This document shows, one piece after another, positions 1 through 9,966 of a stretch of 64,000 nucleotides of DNA. The DNA is from JAAURB01 sp049647265 (GTDB lineage Bacteria > Cyanobacteriota > Cyanobacteriia > Cyanobacteriales > Microcoleaceae): NCBI GenBank assembly GCA_049647265.1, contig JBARXJ010000047.1, positions 56,772-120,771 on the forward strand. Direction: 5' to 3'. Position 1 is the first letter of the stretch; the number at the start of each line of letters is the position of its first letter. A program made the translations under genes and the position numbers. A model generated the notes under the pieces. It worked only from the letters and a program-made list of their open reading frames with translations, was not told the DNA's origin and did no database searches.

Positions 1-694
1 CTGAAGCTGTCGGGACTGGGGTACAAATAACCCTGACTCATCTGATACCCTGTAGCCTGTTGCGCGTGAAACATATTCATGATGTTTCCACCTGATTTTA
101 TCAGACTATATCATCTGTGTTTAATGAAACGTGACTTACCTGAGAATAACGACATCTATATCTTTTCTGACCTTCCCATATCTCATAGTATTAACTTCAT
201 TCTCTATCTCCTTATCACCTCGGACTTAGGCTTTCGTTCTCCGCCTCTCTATCCTTCTATCCAACGTTGCGGATCAACTCGCTATGAGTTCAACTGACGA
301 TAACGAATGCTATTTTCTAAAGTTATCCTATTTGTTAGATCGGCATTTGAAACGGATACTCATTTCTAAAATATCTAATAGCAATGCCAGACTGACTTGA
401 TAAATGAAGGGTGTAACCCCCTATTTAAAGCCTGAGTTATAATATTCTGATTCTTTACACAAGCTTTACATTAAATAGCCGGAAGTTTTACATAATCCGC
501 TATATTTTTTGAAATAACGAGTGTTATTATTGATTTCAATGAGATGCTTCTTTCTGACTAGCATATCAGCTAACTTGACTAGGCGTTCTGTTGGGGGCAT
601 CTACTACTCAATCCAAGCTTTGTGTTGGACTATTCAGGGAAATTTGACTCTAAAGTTTCCCTGATTTTCTTATCTAAATTTTTGATATATTTTT
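1..694. other. Non-coding left edge
   Basis: I see no gene I can support here. A 72-codon open frame at 79-297 (+) has no recognisable domain and no clear ribosome-binding site, so I do not call it. The stretch is AT-rich. It holds a short hairpin at 635-663, listed separately, and ends at the stop codon of the leftward sfsA gene. Confidence 0.6.
635..663 (+). terminator. Hairpin downstream of sfsA, possible terminator
   Basis: The 8-bp arms CAGGGAAA (635-642) and TTTCCCTG (656-663) pair perfectly around a 13-nt loop. On the plus strand the hairpin is followed by ATTTTCTTATC, a weak U-rich tract. No plus-strand gene is seen upstream. It could instead slow the leftward sfsA transcript, although there is no U-tract in that direction. 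Its function is uncertain. Confidence 0.35.
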
Positions 695-1417
695 TTAAAA
701 ATCTAAATCAGCCAGTCCTAGATAAGCAATTCCTGTAGGCTGAACATCAAATCGACAAGCGATTACCTCAACGCCAGCCTCAACGGCTACTCGAAGAAGT
801 TCACCGTATTTTGGATCTGTTTTATCGCCGGGTGCAAACTTAGTACAGTCGTTACGGTTAATGAAATAGAGCATTGCAGCCCTAGCTCCGGCTTGTTTGA
901 CTTGAATTAGCTCTCGTAAATGTTTCTGTCCCCGTGTCGTTACAGTATCGGGAAATAAGGCAATCTCTCCATCGGACAACGTTGTATTTTTAACTTCTAA
1001 ATAAATTTGATGATTATTTTTCTGTAGAAGAAAATCAATCCTGCTTTTACCCTGTTCACCGTAAGGAACTTCGGATAAAATATCTGGGTAATCTGCAAAT
1101 TCAGTCAATAAACCCTGGTGAAGTGCTAATTTAATAATACGATTGGGCAAAGCCGTGTTGATGCCGACCCAAGTCGGTTTAAGATCATTGACTTGAATTA
1201 ATTCCCAAGTGTAGGGGAGTTTGCGTTTCGGATTAGAACTTTGAGACACAAATACAGGACTTCCCGGCGCGCAGACCCCTGTCATCGGCCCCGTATTGGG
1301 ACAGTGGGCGGTAATCACTTCCCCCGAGTCCAACTCAATATCAGCCAGAAACCGTTTATAACGTTTTAATAATATCCCTGAGATCAGGGGAGGATATTGG
1401 TAGATTAGGTTTGTCAT
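695..1417 (-). CDS. sfsA: SfsA family DNA/RNA nuclease-like protein
   Basis: This 240-aa protein has the usual SfsA length. The family was named for sugar fermentation stimulation in E. coli and combines an OB-like N-terminal part with a PD-(D/E)xK-type nuclease fold. The conserved HCPNTG motif lies at residues 38-43. The nuclease-like signature is RIDF (126-129) followed by EVKN (141-144). The gene starts at ATG and is divergent from murJ across 168 bp, so the two promoters share that gap. The physiological role in cyanobacteria is not established. Family assignment is secure; the nuclease activity is inferred from the fold. Confidence 0.92.
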   Translation of the reverse strand: MTNLIYQYPPLISGILLKRYKRFLADIELDSGEVITAHCPNTGPMTGVCAPGSPVFVSQSSNPKRKLPYTWELIQVNDLKPTWVGINTALPNRIIKLALHQGLLTEFADYPDILSEVPYGEQGKSRIDFLLQKNNHQIYLEVKNTTLSDGEIALFPDTVTTRGQKHLRELIQVKQAGARAAMLYFINRNDCTKFAPGDKTDPKYGELLRVAVEAGVEVIACRFDVQPTGIAYLGLADLDF

Positions 1418-1585
1418 GGGTTGTTAGTTGTTTATTGTGGGTGATGTGTATGTTTGAGGATACAGAAAGCTTGCAACACTGCCTAGCAACCCTTCATTAC
1501 TATCTAGAAAAAAGCAATAAACAATGACAAATAACCAATGACCCACTAAACTAAGATTGCATTTAACGCTGATATAGAAATATTC

Positions 1586-3193
1586 GTGTCTGACTCACCA
1601 AAACCCTCTCGATCTTTAGCCGGAATTGCTGGCATTGTTGCCGCTGCAACCCTCATCAGTAAAGTCTTTGGACTCGTCCGGCAACAAGCGATGGCCGCAG
1701 CCTTTGGGGTGGGGGCTGCCATTGATGCTTATAATTATGCTTATGTTATTCCGGGGTTTTTACTAATATTATTAGGCGGCATTAACGGCCCGTTTCATAG
1801 TGCCATGGTCAGTGCTTTAGCCAAACGCGAACGCACAGAAGCCGCCCCATTAGTCGAAACCATTACCACTTTAGTCGGAATAGTTTTACTCTTCGTTACT
1901 GTTTTTCTGATTATTTTTGCTAACCCTTTAATTGATTTAGTCGCACCGGGTTTAACTCAAACACCAGAAGGTTTAGAAATTCGCAGTATTGCCGTTCAAC
2001 AACTCCGAATTATGGCTCCAATGGCATTTTTAGCGGGGTTAATTGGGATTGGGTTTGGAACGTTGAATGCGGCAGATATGTATTGGTTACCCTCCATTAG
2101 TCCGTTGTTTTCGAGTATTACATTACTGGCTGGATTAGGAATTTTAGCGGTTTATTTAGGAGGAAATATTACCGATCCAAGCTATGCTTTATTGGGAGGA
2201 TTAGTTTTAGCCTGGGGAACGTTAGCGGGAGCATTTTTACAATGGTTTGTACAACTTCCGGCATTGTGGCGATCGCAACTGGGTAAATTACGGCTACGGT
2301 TTAATCTCAAACAACCGGGTTTAAGGGATGTCATGAAGGTAATGTTACCCGCTACTTTTTCATCCGGAATGTTGCAAATTAATGTTTATACCGACTTATT
2401 TTTTGCTTCATATATTCCCCAAGCAGCGGCGGCTATGGCATATTCGGGTTTATTGGTACAAACACCCCTTGGCATTATTTCTAATATGATTTTAGTGCCA
2501 TTTTTACCTTTATTTTCTCGTTTAAAAGATCCGCAAGACTGGCCAGAATTAAAAGATCGAATTCGTCAAGCTTTGATGTTAACAGGCATTACAATGTTGC
2601 CATTGGGCGCATTAATGACTGCATTAGCGTTGCCTATTGTCCGCATTGTTTATGAACGTTTTGCCTTTGATTTAAATGCGTCTCGGTTTGTTGCAGCGGT
2701 ATTAATGGCTTATGCGGTGGGAATGTTTGTTTATCTCGGACGAGATGTATTAGTTCGGGTTTTCTATGGTTTGGGAGATGGAAATACACCATTTCGAGTT
2801 AGTATTTTTAATATTTTTCTCAATGGTATTTTAGACTTTGTTTTTGTTCAATTATATGGCGCACCGGGTTTAGTCTTAGCAACCGTTGGGGTAAATTTCA
2901 TCTCGATGATTATGTTATTGTGGCTATTGGATAAAAAACTGAATGGTTTACCGTTACGAGAATGGAGTTTACCGTTTTTTGGATTAATTTCTTCCAGTTT
3001 TGTTGCCGGCTGGGCGGGTTGGGGAAGTTTATACGGACTTGAAAAGATATTTGGAACAGATGGATTTTTTAAGCTATTATTAGAATTAGGAATAGCTGGA
3101 ATTGCTGGATTAATTGTTTTTGCAATCTGTATTTTACCAATGCGGTTACCAGAAGTGAATTTATTAGTTGAAAAAGTTAGACAACGATTTTAG
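1586..3193 (+). CDS. murJ: MurJ/MviN lipid II flippase
   Basis: This 535-aa polytopic membrane protein belongs to the MurJ (MviN) branch of the MOP flippase superfamily, which moves lipid-linked peptidoglycan precursor across the cytoplasmic membrane. The N-terminus carries the conserved sequence AAATLISKVFGLVRQ and an early AFG block. About 14 hydrophobic segments follow to the C-terminus, matching the usual length. The start is GTG at 1586; no better ATG lies nearby without losing the conserved N-terminal helix. It stands alone on the plus strand, and a 614-bp gap follows. Confidence 0.95.
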   Translation: MSDSPKPSRSLAGIAGIVAAATLISKVFGLVRQQAMAAAFGVGAAIDAYNYAYVIPGFLLILLGGINGPFHSAMVSALAKRERTEAAPLVETITTLVGIVLLFVTVFLIIFANPLIDLVAPGLTQTPEGLEIRSIAVQQLRIMAPMAFLAGLIGIGFGTLNAADMYWLPSISPLFSSITLLAGLGILAVYLGGNITDPSYALLGGLVLAWGTLAGAFLQWFVQLPALWRSQLGKLRLRFNLKQPGLRDVMKVMLPATFSSGMLQINVYTDLFFASYIPQAAAAMAYSGLLVQTPLGIISNMILVPFLPLFSRLKDPQDWPELKDRIRQALMLTGITMLPLGALMTALALPIVRIVYERFAFDLNASRFVAAVLMAYAVGMFVYLGRDVLVRVFYGLGDGNTPFRVSIFNIFLNGILDFVFVQLYGAPGLVLATVGVNFISMIMLLWLLDKKLNGLPLREWSLPFFGLISSSFVAGWAGWGSLYGLEKIFGTDGFFKLLLELGIAGIAGLIVFAICILPMRLPEVNLLVEKVRQRF

Positions 3194-3807
3194 ATTGTTA
3201 CGGATTTTTTGAATAACCCAGTTGTGAAAGGCTGAGTTGAGAAGTTTGCCATCAGTTATCCGATATGTGAGTAATGCATAAAACTATAATTTCGTCAAAT
3301 TTACCGATTTTATGTAACCGTTTGTAACGAAAACTCGTGCATCGTAGAGGAGAGTTTAAGTCTCTGTCAAGTCTAAAGACGAAGGAAGAATCAGGGTTTG
3401 AGAAGATAAAATTACAATAGGGTAGAACAACGCCTTAGATTATTAAATTTTACCAGTCTCTCAAACCCCTGTCAACTCGTTCTCTTTATTGAAAATAAAT
3501 TGCATTAAGTCTTTTTAGTTAATTTTTGTAACAGCTATTTATTTTAAAAACCTAAACAATAGTTGCAAATATAATCAGTTTAACTAATAAATCGCCGAAC
3601 TTACTCTACCTCATGTCCAATGAAGCTATTTCATGATGGGATATTTTTCCTCAGTTAATGATGTGAAAATTTGAGACATAATAGCGTGATACTCATTATT
3701 GTTATTTTAATGAAATACTTGAGGTGATTCTGAGATAACTTGACTGTCGCTCAAAATAAATGTGATAACAGAATAAGGAAGAAAAATATAGTGAAATTAT
3801 TAGTCAG
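3194..3807. other. Intergenic region with a long imperfect palindrome
   Basis: There is no supportable gene between murJ and the DUF262 gene. The notable structure is an imperfect inverted repeat. One arm (3392-3417) begins CAGGGTTTGAGA and the other (3446-3471) ends TCTCAAACCCCTG, with a partly complementary AT-rich interior. This could be a folded RNA, a terminator for murJ or a relict miniature element. The rest is AT-rich. Confidence 0.5.
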
Positions 3808-5502
3808 ATGAAAGCAAACGAAACCAGTCTTCGTAATTTGTTAGAAGGAAGTAAACAGTTTCAAATTCCTCTTTTTCAAAGACCTTATTCTTGGGAAAAA
3901 GAAAATTGGGAAGCTTTATGGGAGGATTTAATAAGTATATATACAGACGAAGGAAAAGGAGATTACTTTCTAGGGCCAATTGTAACACAAGCAATACCCG
4001 GAACAGCAGAAGGAATTTCTCCATTTACTGTGATAGACGGACAACAACGCCTGACTACACTAACTATTTTACTGGCAGCGCTGCGTGATTGTATTAAGAA
4101 ATCTGACAAGGAAGCAGCAGCAGAATTACACGCACTTTATTTAACAAATCAGTTTAAAAAAGGAGATAATCTTTATAAAGTCTTACCGACTCAGGGAGAT
4201 AGAGAAACTTATAAAAGTATTATTCAAGCTAAGATTACAAAAGATATTAACAAATAAAGTAAGATTTATGATGCTTATAAATTATTTGAGAAAAAGCTAA
4301 AAAAACCGGATGTAGAGAATATTGATGCTTTTGAATATAACAAATTTAAAACAATTTGTCTTGAACGTTTGACGCTAGTTAATATCACTTCAGATGAGCA
4401 AGATAATCCTTATTTAATCTTTGAAATTTTGAATAATAAAGGGCAAGAATTAACTCAAGCTGATTTAGTTCGTAACTATATTTTTATGCAATTGCCGAAT
4501 AACAAACAAGAAGAAATTTATCAACAACAGTGGCAGCCTCTTCAACAGCAATTTAAGACGTATGGAAATAAACAAGAATATTCAGCAGAGATGACGAAAG
4601 CCTTTTTGTTTTATTTAAGAAAAGATGGAGAATCTGTGAGTGAAAAAGCAGTTTATAAAACACTTAAAGATAAATTTAATAAGTCTGGAGAGATTGAAGA
4701 AAATCTAGAAGAGTTAATAAAGTTTGTCAAATACTATCAATACTTTAACTTTGACCATCCTGATTGTCCAATACAATTTAAAAAACGCTTCAAACGTTTA
4801 CTTCGATTAGACTTTAAAGCTTGTCAGATGTTTCTTCTTAATGTTTATCATGAATATGAGCAAGAATATCTATCTGAGAAAGACTTCGATAAAATTTTAA
4901 TTTATTTAGAGTCATATTTTGTCCGCCGTTGGTTTGCTGAAATTTCTACTAAATCTCTAAGTAATGTACTTAATCAATTATATAGTCTGGTAAAAAAAGA
5001 AAATAAAAGTAGTACATTAGATGGTTTACATACCCTCCTAAGCAGCTATGAAGGAACTAAAGTATGGCCGGATGATGAAATATTTCGTCAAGGAATTATT
5101 AATAAAATAGTCTATAAAAGTAGAAGTTCTACTACTCTTAAGCAATTAAAGTTAGTTTTAGAAAGTTTAGAGGAAACTTTAAGTAAAGAAAAAGTCGATC
5201 CGACAAATTTAACGATTGAACATATTATGCCGCAAAAACTTACTAAAGAATGGAAAGATAGTTTAGGAAAGGGTTCTAGTACTTTACATAAAAAATGGCT
5301 GCATACTTTAGGCAATCTAACATTAACCGGGTACAACTCGGAGTTATCTAATAAATCTTTTGAACTTAAACTAATTGAACTTAAACAGAGTAACATTTCG
5401 TTAAATAAATACTTTCAGAATATAGAAATATGGAATGAAGAGAGTATTCAAAAAAGAGCGGAGTATTTAGCTGAAATTGCAATTCAAGTTGGGCCAAGAT
5501 AA
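3808..5502 (+). pseudogene. GmrSD-like DUF262/DUF1524 restriction protein, interrupted by one in-frame TAA
   Basis: The reading frame runs 564 sense codons from ATG 3808 to 5502 and is broken only by TAA at 4255-4257 (codon 150). DUF262 features precede the stop: IPLFQRPYSW at residues 20-29 and DGQQRLTTL at 77-85. After the stop the same frame continues with good coding sequence into a DUF1524 HNH-type region. That region has IEHIMPQ near residues 470-476 and LGNLTLTGYNSELSNKSF beyond it. This is the domain order of single-chain GmrSD type IV enzymes, which cut modified phage DNA. The stop falls inside DUF262, so it is not the natural GmrS/GmrD subunit boundary. A CAA-to-TAA transition would explain it. 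Restart at TTG 4369 would lack the N-terminal NTPase-like motifs. I infer a recent nonsense pseudogene; a sequencing error or readthrough is possible. Confidence 0.85.
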
Positions 5503-5540
5503 ACTTGTTATTGAAAACTGATAAAATTTTATATCAATCG

Positions 5541-5574
5541 AAAAACCCCCAGTCAGTTTCGCTATACCGGGGGC
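5541..5574 (-). terminator. Rho-independent terminator of psb27
   Basis: On the minus strand CCCCC (5573-5569) pairs with GGGGG (5550-5546). GT/AC pairs extend the stem, and TTTTT (5545-5541) follows directly. It sits about 65 bp past the psb27 stop codon, in the right orientation. Confidence 0.8.
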
Positions 5575-5637
5575 ATTTGAAGTTTGGTATTCATCTACCG
5601 ATTAATTTTCGATGAGCAAACTATAATCAAACTCTAC

Positions 5638-6036
5638 TTAAGCACCACGCTTAATGGCTGCTTCTACTTGTTTAAATTCTTGTTCTAGCCGCTTTTTCAA
5701 CTTTTCAGGAACCGGGCGGTTCGGATAAGAACTATAATGTCCTGCTAAAGCATTCAATGCGGTTCGCATTGTGGTGAAAGATTGTGAATTGGATACTGCA
5801 CTATCCCGGCGGTATCGAGAAGCAAACTCATTAATCAATTGACGGGCTTCTGCTTGTGCCGCTGCCTTCTCGGCAGCATCTTCGGGTAATTCTATCGCGC
5901 TTCTGAGGCTATTGACCACAGAGATGGTGTCTTGTTGATAATTCCCCGTGAGACCCGCTGGGGAACTACCACAACCGACTAAAGTAATTGCAACAACCAA
6001 TACTAATGCTAACAAACGTGAGAAATAATGTTTCAT
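5638..6036 (-). CDS. psb27: Photosystem II assembly lipoprotein Psb27
   Basis: This 132-aa protein begins with a lipoprotein signal peptide (MKHYFSRLLALVLVVAITLVGC), with the lipobox Cys at residue 22, so it should be anchored on the lumenal side of the thylakoid. The mature part has the Psb27 signatures LTGNYQQDT, FTTMRTALNALAGHYSSY and PEKLKKRLEQEF. Psb27 binds CP43 on PSII assembly intermediates and keeps the Mn cluster from assembling too early; this is family knowledge. Length and motifs agree with the family. The gene is monocistronic, with a strong terminator at 5541-5574. Confidence 0.96.
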   Translation of the reverse strand: MKHYFSRLLALVLVVAITLVGCGSSPAGLTGNYQQDTISVVNSLRSAIELPEDAAEKAAAQAEARQLINEFASRYRRDSAVSNSQSFTTMRTALNALAGHYSSYPNRPVPEKLKKRLEQEFKQVEAAIKRGA

Positions 6037-6230
6037 CTTTGATTTTTAATTAAGGCTAATTTTCAAGATCGATTCAGACCCAGTCAAAATTCAGTGACAT
6101 TCTACCTTGAATCGGAACACCGTAGCCAGTGTTTAACTTTGAAATCAGCCATTGGACTGAGACAACTCCCCCAAAGCTAGTCTGCTATGATCTCAAATTG
6201 TCTGGAAGTTTTGTTTGTCTCAATTGAAGA

Positions 6231-6284
6231 GTCAAGGGTACATCGGATGTAAAATCGCGGTCGGTGCGTTGACCGCCTTCGGTG
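6231..6284 (+). repeat. Diverged copy C of the double-hairpin element
   Basis: It aligns end to end with the copies at 27885 and 28038. It starts GTCAAGGGTACATCGG, shares the core CGGATGTAAAATC and ends GCCTTCGGTG before GTTA. The outer stem bases differ from the other copies but still pair (GTCAA with TTGAC). The second hairpin is also kept (ACCGCC with GGTGGT, one G-U pair). These paired changes suggest the structure is conserved. Like the other copies it is preceded by GA and followed by GTT. Confidence 0.7.
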
Positions 6285-6731
6285 GTTATTGTATTATATA
6301 AAAATTAGCGAGACTGTCGCTATAGTGGCTAGCACTAAGGTCACTCTTGTCAAGCCAGCTAGTCGTCAATACTCAGCAACGCTCAGCCCGTGGTTGGTCT
6401 GCTCCTGTGAAAAGCTGATTAACAGACTTTCTGTTAGTTGTAGCTGCCCTCATCTCGATCGCAATTCTACTATTGGCTCTACATAGCTAGTCAGACACGA
6501 GTCTTAAGTCATGTTGTGAAGAGCATAGAGAAATTTTGTTAAAGAGTATCGGTGAGAGATTATAATTCTACCGCTGATGATGTCCTAAAATTTAGATTTA
6601 GATGGGTGGCAATTTCTAGGAGGACTCTTCAAATCAGGTGAAGGTGAAAACAATTATCCGTCATCGAGATTGATTAAACCCTGGGGAAAAGGATTGGTCT
6701 GTGGACTATCCCCCTATTGTCATGAATTGAG

Positions 6732-6775
6732 GTGAATGGTACACCGGACATCAAGTCCCATGCCTGTCTTACGCA
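6732..6775 (+). repeat. Degenerate copy D of the double-hairpin element
   Basis: GGTACACCGGA near the left end and CGCAGTTAG at the right end match the 27.9-kb copies. GCCTG is also kept. About 8-9 bases in the outer-stem region are missing and the inner stem is broken. I read it as an old, decaying copy. Confidence 0.5.
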
Positions 6776-7710
6776 GTTAGATATGCGGATGTAAAGTCTG
6801 TATCTCCCACCCACTGTGTTCACCACGGTAACCCGCTCACTCCCTAGAGAGAAGATTTAATCGGTATCAAAACCGTACATTGAGGATAAAGAGAATATTC
6901 ACCAACTCAACGCTAGTCCTCGTTTAATTGTCAGCAGTCTCCGCCATTGATGACTCAGGTTTTACTTAGCATAGTAGACGGCAGTAGAATAACTGCGTTG
7001 CTCCTAACTTTTAGGATGGGTCTCTAGGCTTAGAAATAATTGAACTATGATGGTGATTGTAGTCATAAATGTCGGACGAGGGGAGTCAAGAGGCGGCAAT
7101 ATTCTACTAAACTTGACGAGTTGAGGAATAATCATTTTATATCAAAGTGAATTGCATGAGTTCATCTGCTCTAATTCATGGCGAGGTTAACGGAGGTAAC
7201 CAGAGCAATTCATTGATTGGAAGTCTCGTCGCGCGACGACTGACTAATTCTGTAGAATCTAATGGTTGAGGAGTATTAAAGTATCGGTCGATCCCTAACC
7301 CCGATTTAATATAGAGCTATATTTTTATGAGATTATAGATATTTTCTTATGAAAGTAACTCATCAAAAATATTAAACGCAATAGTAACGCGATCGCACAA
7401 TCAACTTCTCTACTTTATCTCAATCAATCAGGTTTACTTGACTTTAGTTCATGAGAGTTTTACTCTAGAATTCATTGAATGTTCATGAGTTCATTCAGTT
7501 TTCGACAAGCAACCTCAATTGTTGATGATTCTTCTTAATCGCTGGATTCTAATTTAAAGTCATCTAAATTAATCCAGTATTGATTGTTCAAAAAGTTCGA
7601 CTGCATCCATTAAAAAAGAAAACTGCGTTAATGTACAACCCATCAAAATCAACAATAGAGGTACACGCAACGTAGCTGCCTTCAATGTTGAAAGTTTTTG
7701 AGGAAATTAA

Positions 7711-9957
7711 ATGTCAAAACAAATTATTATTGCCGAACAGCACCGGATTGCCGCTGTTTTTTCCGAAGATCAAATTCAAGAGTTAGTGGTGGCCACAGGT
7801 AGCCATCAGGTCAGTGATATTTATTTAGGGGTGGTTGAAAATGTTCTCCCCGGAATTGATGCGGCGTTTGTTAATATCGGAGATGCCGAACGCAATGGAT
7901 TTATCCATGTTTCCGATCTCGGGCCATTACGCCTGAGAAAATCCTCCAGTTCCATTACAGAATTACTCGCACCCCAGCAAAAAGTTCTGGTGCAGGTGAT
8001 GAAAGAACCCACAGGAACCAAAGGCCCTCGCCTGACGGGTAATATCACTCTACCGGGTCGTTATTTAGTGCTGATGCCTTACGGACGGGGCGTGAATTTA
8101 TCTCGCCGCATTCGTTCGGAAAATGAGCGCAATCGCCTCCGAGCCTTGGCTATTTTGATTAAACCCTCAGGCATGGGATTACTCGTTCGCACAGAAGCCG
8201 ATGGCATGGCAGAAGAAGCGATTTTAGAAGATTTAGAAAATCTACAAAAGCAATGGGAATTGGTTCAACAGGAAGGCAGTTCTACTCGTCCCCCGGCACT
8301 GCTCAATCGAGATGATGATTTCATTCAGCGGGTGTTGCGCGATATGTACAGCACCGAAGTTAATCGGATTGTCGTTGATTCGAGTCACGGTATTAAACGG
8401 GTTAAGCAACACTTAATTAATTGGAGTGCCGGGAAATCTCCTCAAGGTGTGTTAATTGACCATCACCGAGAACGGACTCCTGTTTTAGAATATTTTCGGG
8501 TCAATGCTGCCATTCGAGAAGCGTTACGTCCTAGAGTAGACTTACCGTCGGGTGGTTATATCATTATCGAACCCACCGAAGCTTTAACCGTGATTGATGT
8601 CAACTCAGGCTCTTTTACCCGTTCGGCAACAGCACGGGAAACCGTATTGTGGACAAACTGCGAAGCGGCAACGGAAATCGCCCGTCAGTTACGATTACGC
8701 AATATTGCTGGGGTGATTATTGTAGACTTTATCGATATGGATTCTCGGCGAGATCAATTGCAGCTTTTGGAACACTTTAATAAAGTTATCAAAGCCGATA
8801 AAGCTCGACCTCAAATTGCTCAACTCTCAGAACTTGGGTTAGTTGAACTGACTCGTAAGCGCCAAGGACAGAATATCTATGAATTATTTGGTCGGACGTG
8901 TCCTTCTTGTGGTGGTTTAGGACATTTGGTGCATTTACCCGATGCGCCTGAAGAAGATGTAGTCGATATTCCTGACCGAATTATGTTAGGCGGAAAAGCG
9001 GGATTACCCATTGGGGTGAATGAGACTCCAGAACGCGCTAAACCCATTACAATCGATAGCACACCCCGTGAAGAGCCGGCTGTCGTAGAGTTGGATGCTT
9101 CCAGCAATTTACAAAATCTTGATTTACTCAATCACCCCAGTTACCAAGATATTGGCGCAAACAATAACAATAATCCTCGTCGCCGCCGTCGCCGCCGCTT
9201 AGGGGATATTGAACCCATGGTTCGCGAAGATGACGAACGCCGCAATGATATCAGGGTGATACCGAATAATTATGGGGATACTCGCTCAGAAGGGAATATC
9301 ACAGAGGTTAATGACCGACGGCCCGGATTGCCAGAACGAAATCGCTCCAATAAAGCTGAATTGATTAAAGCACCCGCAGAACCGCCGGAAGTGATCTCTG
9401 TCGAAATGACTGCCGACGAACAAGAAATGTATGCGCTGATGGGAATTTCTCCACTGTTGGTTTCGAGTGAAACAGTTAAAAACTCCAGAAATGCGATTGT
9501 TACGGTTCGCCTTCCAGGCGCTGAGCCGGTACCGTTAGACGCATTAATGGATAATGAAGAGCCGGAAAAGCCAACGGTTTCCCCAACGCCACCCGAAACA
9601 GAAACAGAATCAGTTTCAGAAACAGAATCAGTTTCATCAGAAGCGGTTCATGTTATTGATGCGGCTCCATCACAGAGTAAACCTCAACTGCCGATTTTAG
9701 ATCTCAATCCACAGTCCGATACAGTGGCTGAAGATTCTGAAGATTCTGAATATACCTCAAGTTCTGAATATACCTCAAATTCTGAAAATATTACGAATGA
9801 TTTAGAACCGAGTGCCGCAGAAGAGGAGACGGATGTGGACGAATCTACATTAGAAGAAGCAGATTCTGAAGAAGCAGATTCTGAAGAAGCAGATTCTGAA
9901 GAACAAGCTCCTATTATTCGTCGTCGCCGCCGTCGTTCTTCTGCTGTTTCGGAATAA
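7711..9957 (+). CDS. rne: Ribonuclease E/G (RNase E), cyanobacterial type
   Basis: This 748-aa endoribonuclease is central to mRNA decay and rRNA/tRNA processing. The start is ATG 7711 behind GAGGAAAT. An S1 RNA-binding domain lies near residues 35-110. The DNase-I-like catalytic core has D296 (VIDVNSG) and D339 (VDFIDMD). The Zn-link CPSC is at 397-400. The C-terminal third is low complexity: RRRRRRR near 490, acidic Ser/Glu runs including three EEADS repeats, and a terminal RRRRRRSSA. That nonapeptide is known in cyanobacterial RNase E as the PNPase-binding site. The E. coli degradosome scaffold is absent, as expected. It is followed after 9 bp by rnhB, so the two likely form an operon. Confidence 0.97.
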   Translation: MSKQIIIAEQHRIAAVFSEDQIQELVVATGSHQVSDIYLGVVENVLPGIDAAFVNIGDAERNGFIHVSDLGPLRLRKSSSSITELLAPQQKVLVQVMKEPTGTKGPRLTGNITLPGRYLVLMPYGRGVNLSRRIRSENERNRLRALAILIKPSGMGLLVRTEADGMAEEAILEDLENLQKQWELVQQEGSSTRPPALLNRDDDFIQRVLRDMYSTEVNRIVVDSSHGIKRVKQHLINWSAGKSPQGVLIDHHRERTPVLEYFRVNAAIREALRPRVDLPSGGYIIIEPTEALTVIDVNSGSFTRSATARETVLWTNCEAATEIARQLRLRNIAGVIIVDFIDMDSRRDQLQLLEHFNKVIKADKARPQIAQLSELGLVELTRKRQGQNIYELFGRTCPSCGGLGHLVHLPDAPEEDVVDIPDRIMLGGKAGLPIGVNETPERAKPITIDSTPREEPAVVELDASSNLQNLDLLNHPSYQDIGANNNNNPRRRRRRRLGDIEPMVREDDERRNDIRVIPNNYGDTRSEGNITEVNDRRPGLPERNRSNKAELIKAPAEPPEVISVEMTADEQEMYALMGISPLLVSSETVKNSRNAIVTVRLPGAEPVPLDALMDNEEPEKPTVSPTPPETETESVSETESVSSEAVHVIDAAPSQSKPQLPILDLNPQSDTVAEDSEDSEYTSSSEYTSNSENITNDLEPSAAEEETDVDESTLEEADSEEADSEEADSEEQAPIIRRRRRRSSAVSE

Positions 9958-9966
9958 TACATTTGA

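Larger units (their letters stand above)
6037..7710. other. Long non-coding region upstream of rne with decayed repeats
   Basis: This 1.67-kb stretch has no convincing open frame. A 65-codon frame at 6289-6486 has no family or start support. It contains a diverged copy (6231-6284) and a degenerate copy (6732-6775) of the double-hairpin element found at 27.9 kb, and possibly a further scrap around 6784 (GCGGATGTAAAGTC). A perfect palindrome CGTCGCGCGACG lies at 7227-7238 and a HIP1 octamer near 7388. The right end probably includes a long 5' leader of rne. Long autoregulatory rne leaders are known in other bacteria, but here this is inference. Confidence 0.55.

Noticed and set aside
79..297. 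72-codon open frame as a gene
   Set aside because: It has no recognisable domain, poor start context and a composition like the surrounding non-coding DNA.
3808..5502. Natural split into GmrS and GmrD subunit genes
   Set aside because: The stop lies inside DUF262 rather than at its boundary, the frame is unchanged, and no good start follows it.
6289..6486. 65-codon frame upstream of rne as a gene
   Set aside because: It has no family and no ribosome-binding site, and its start lies beside a repeat copy.
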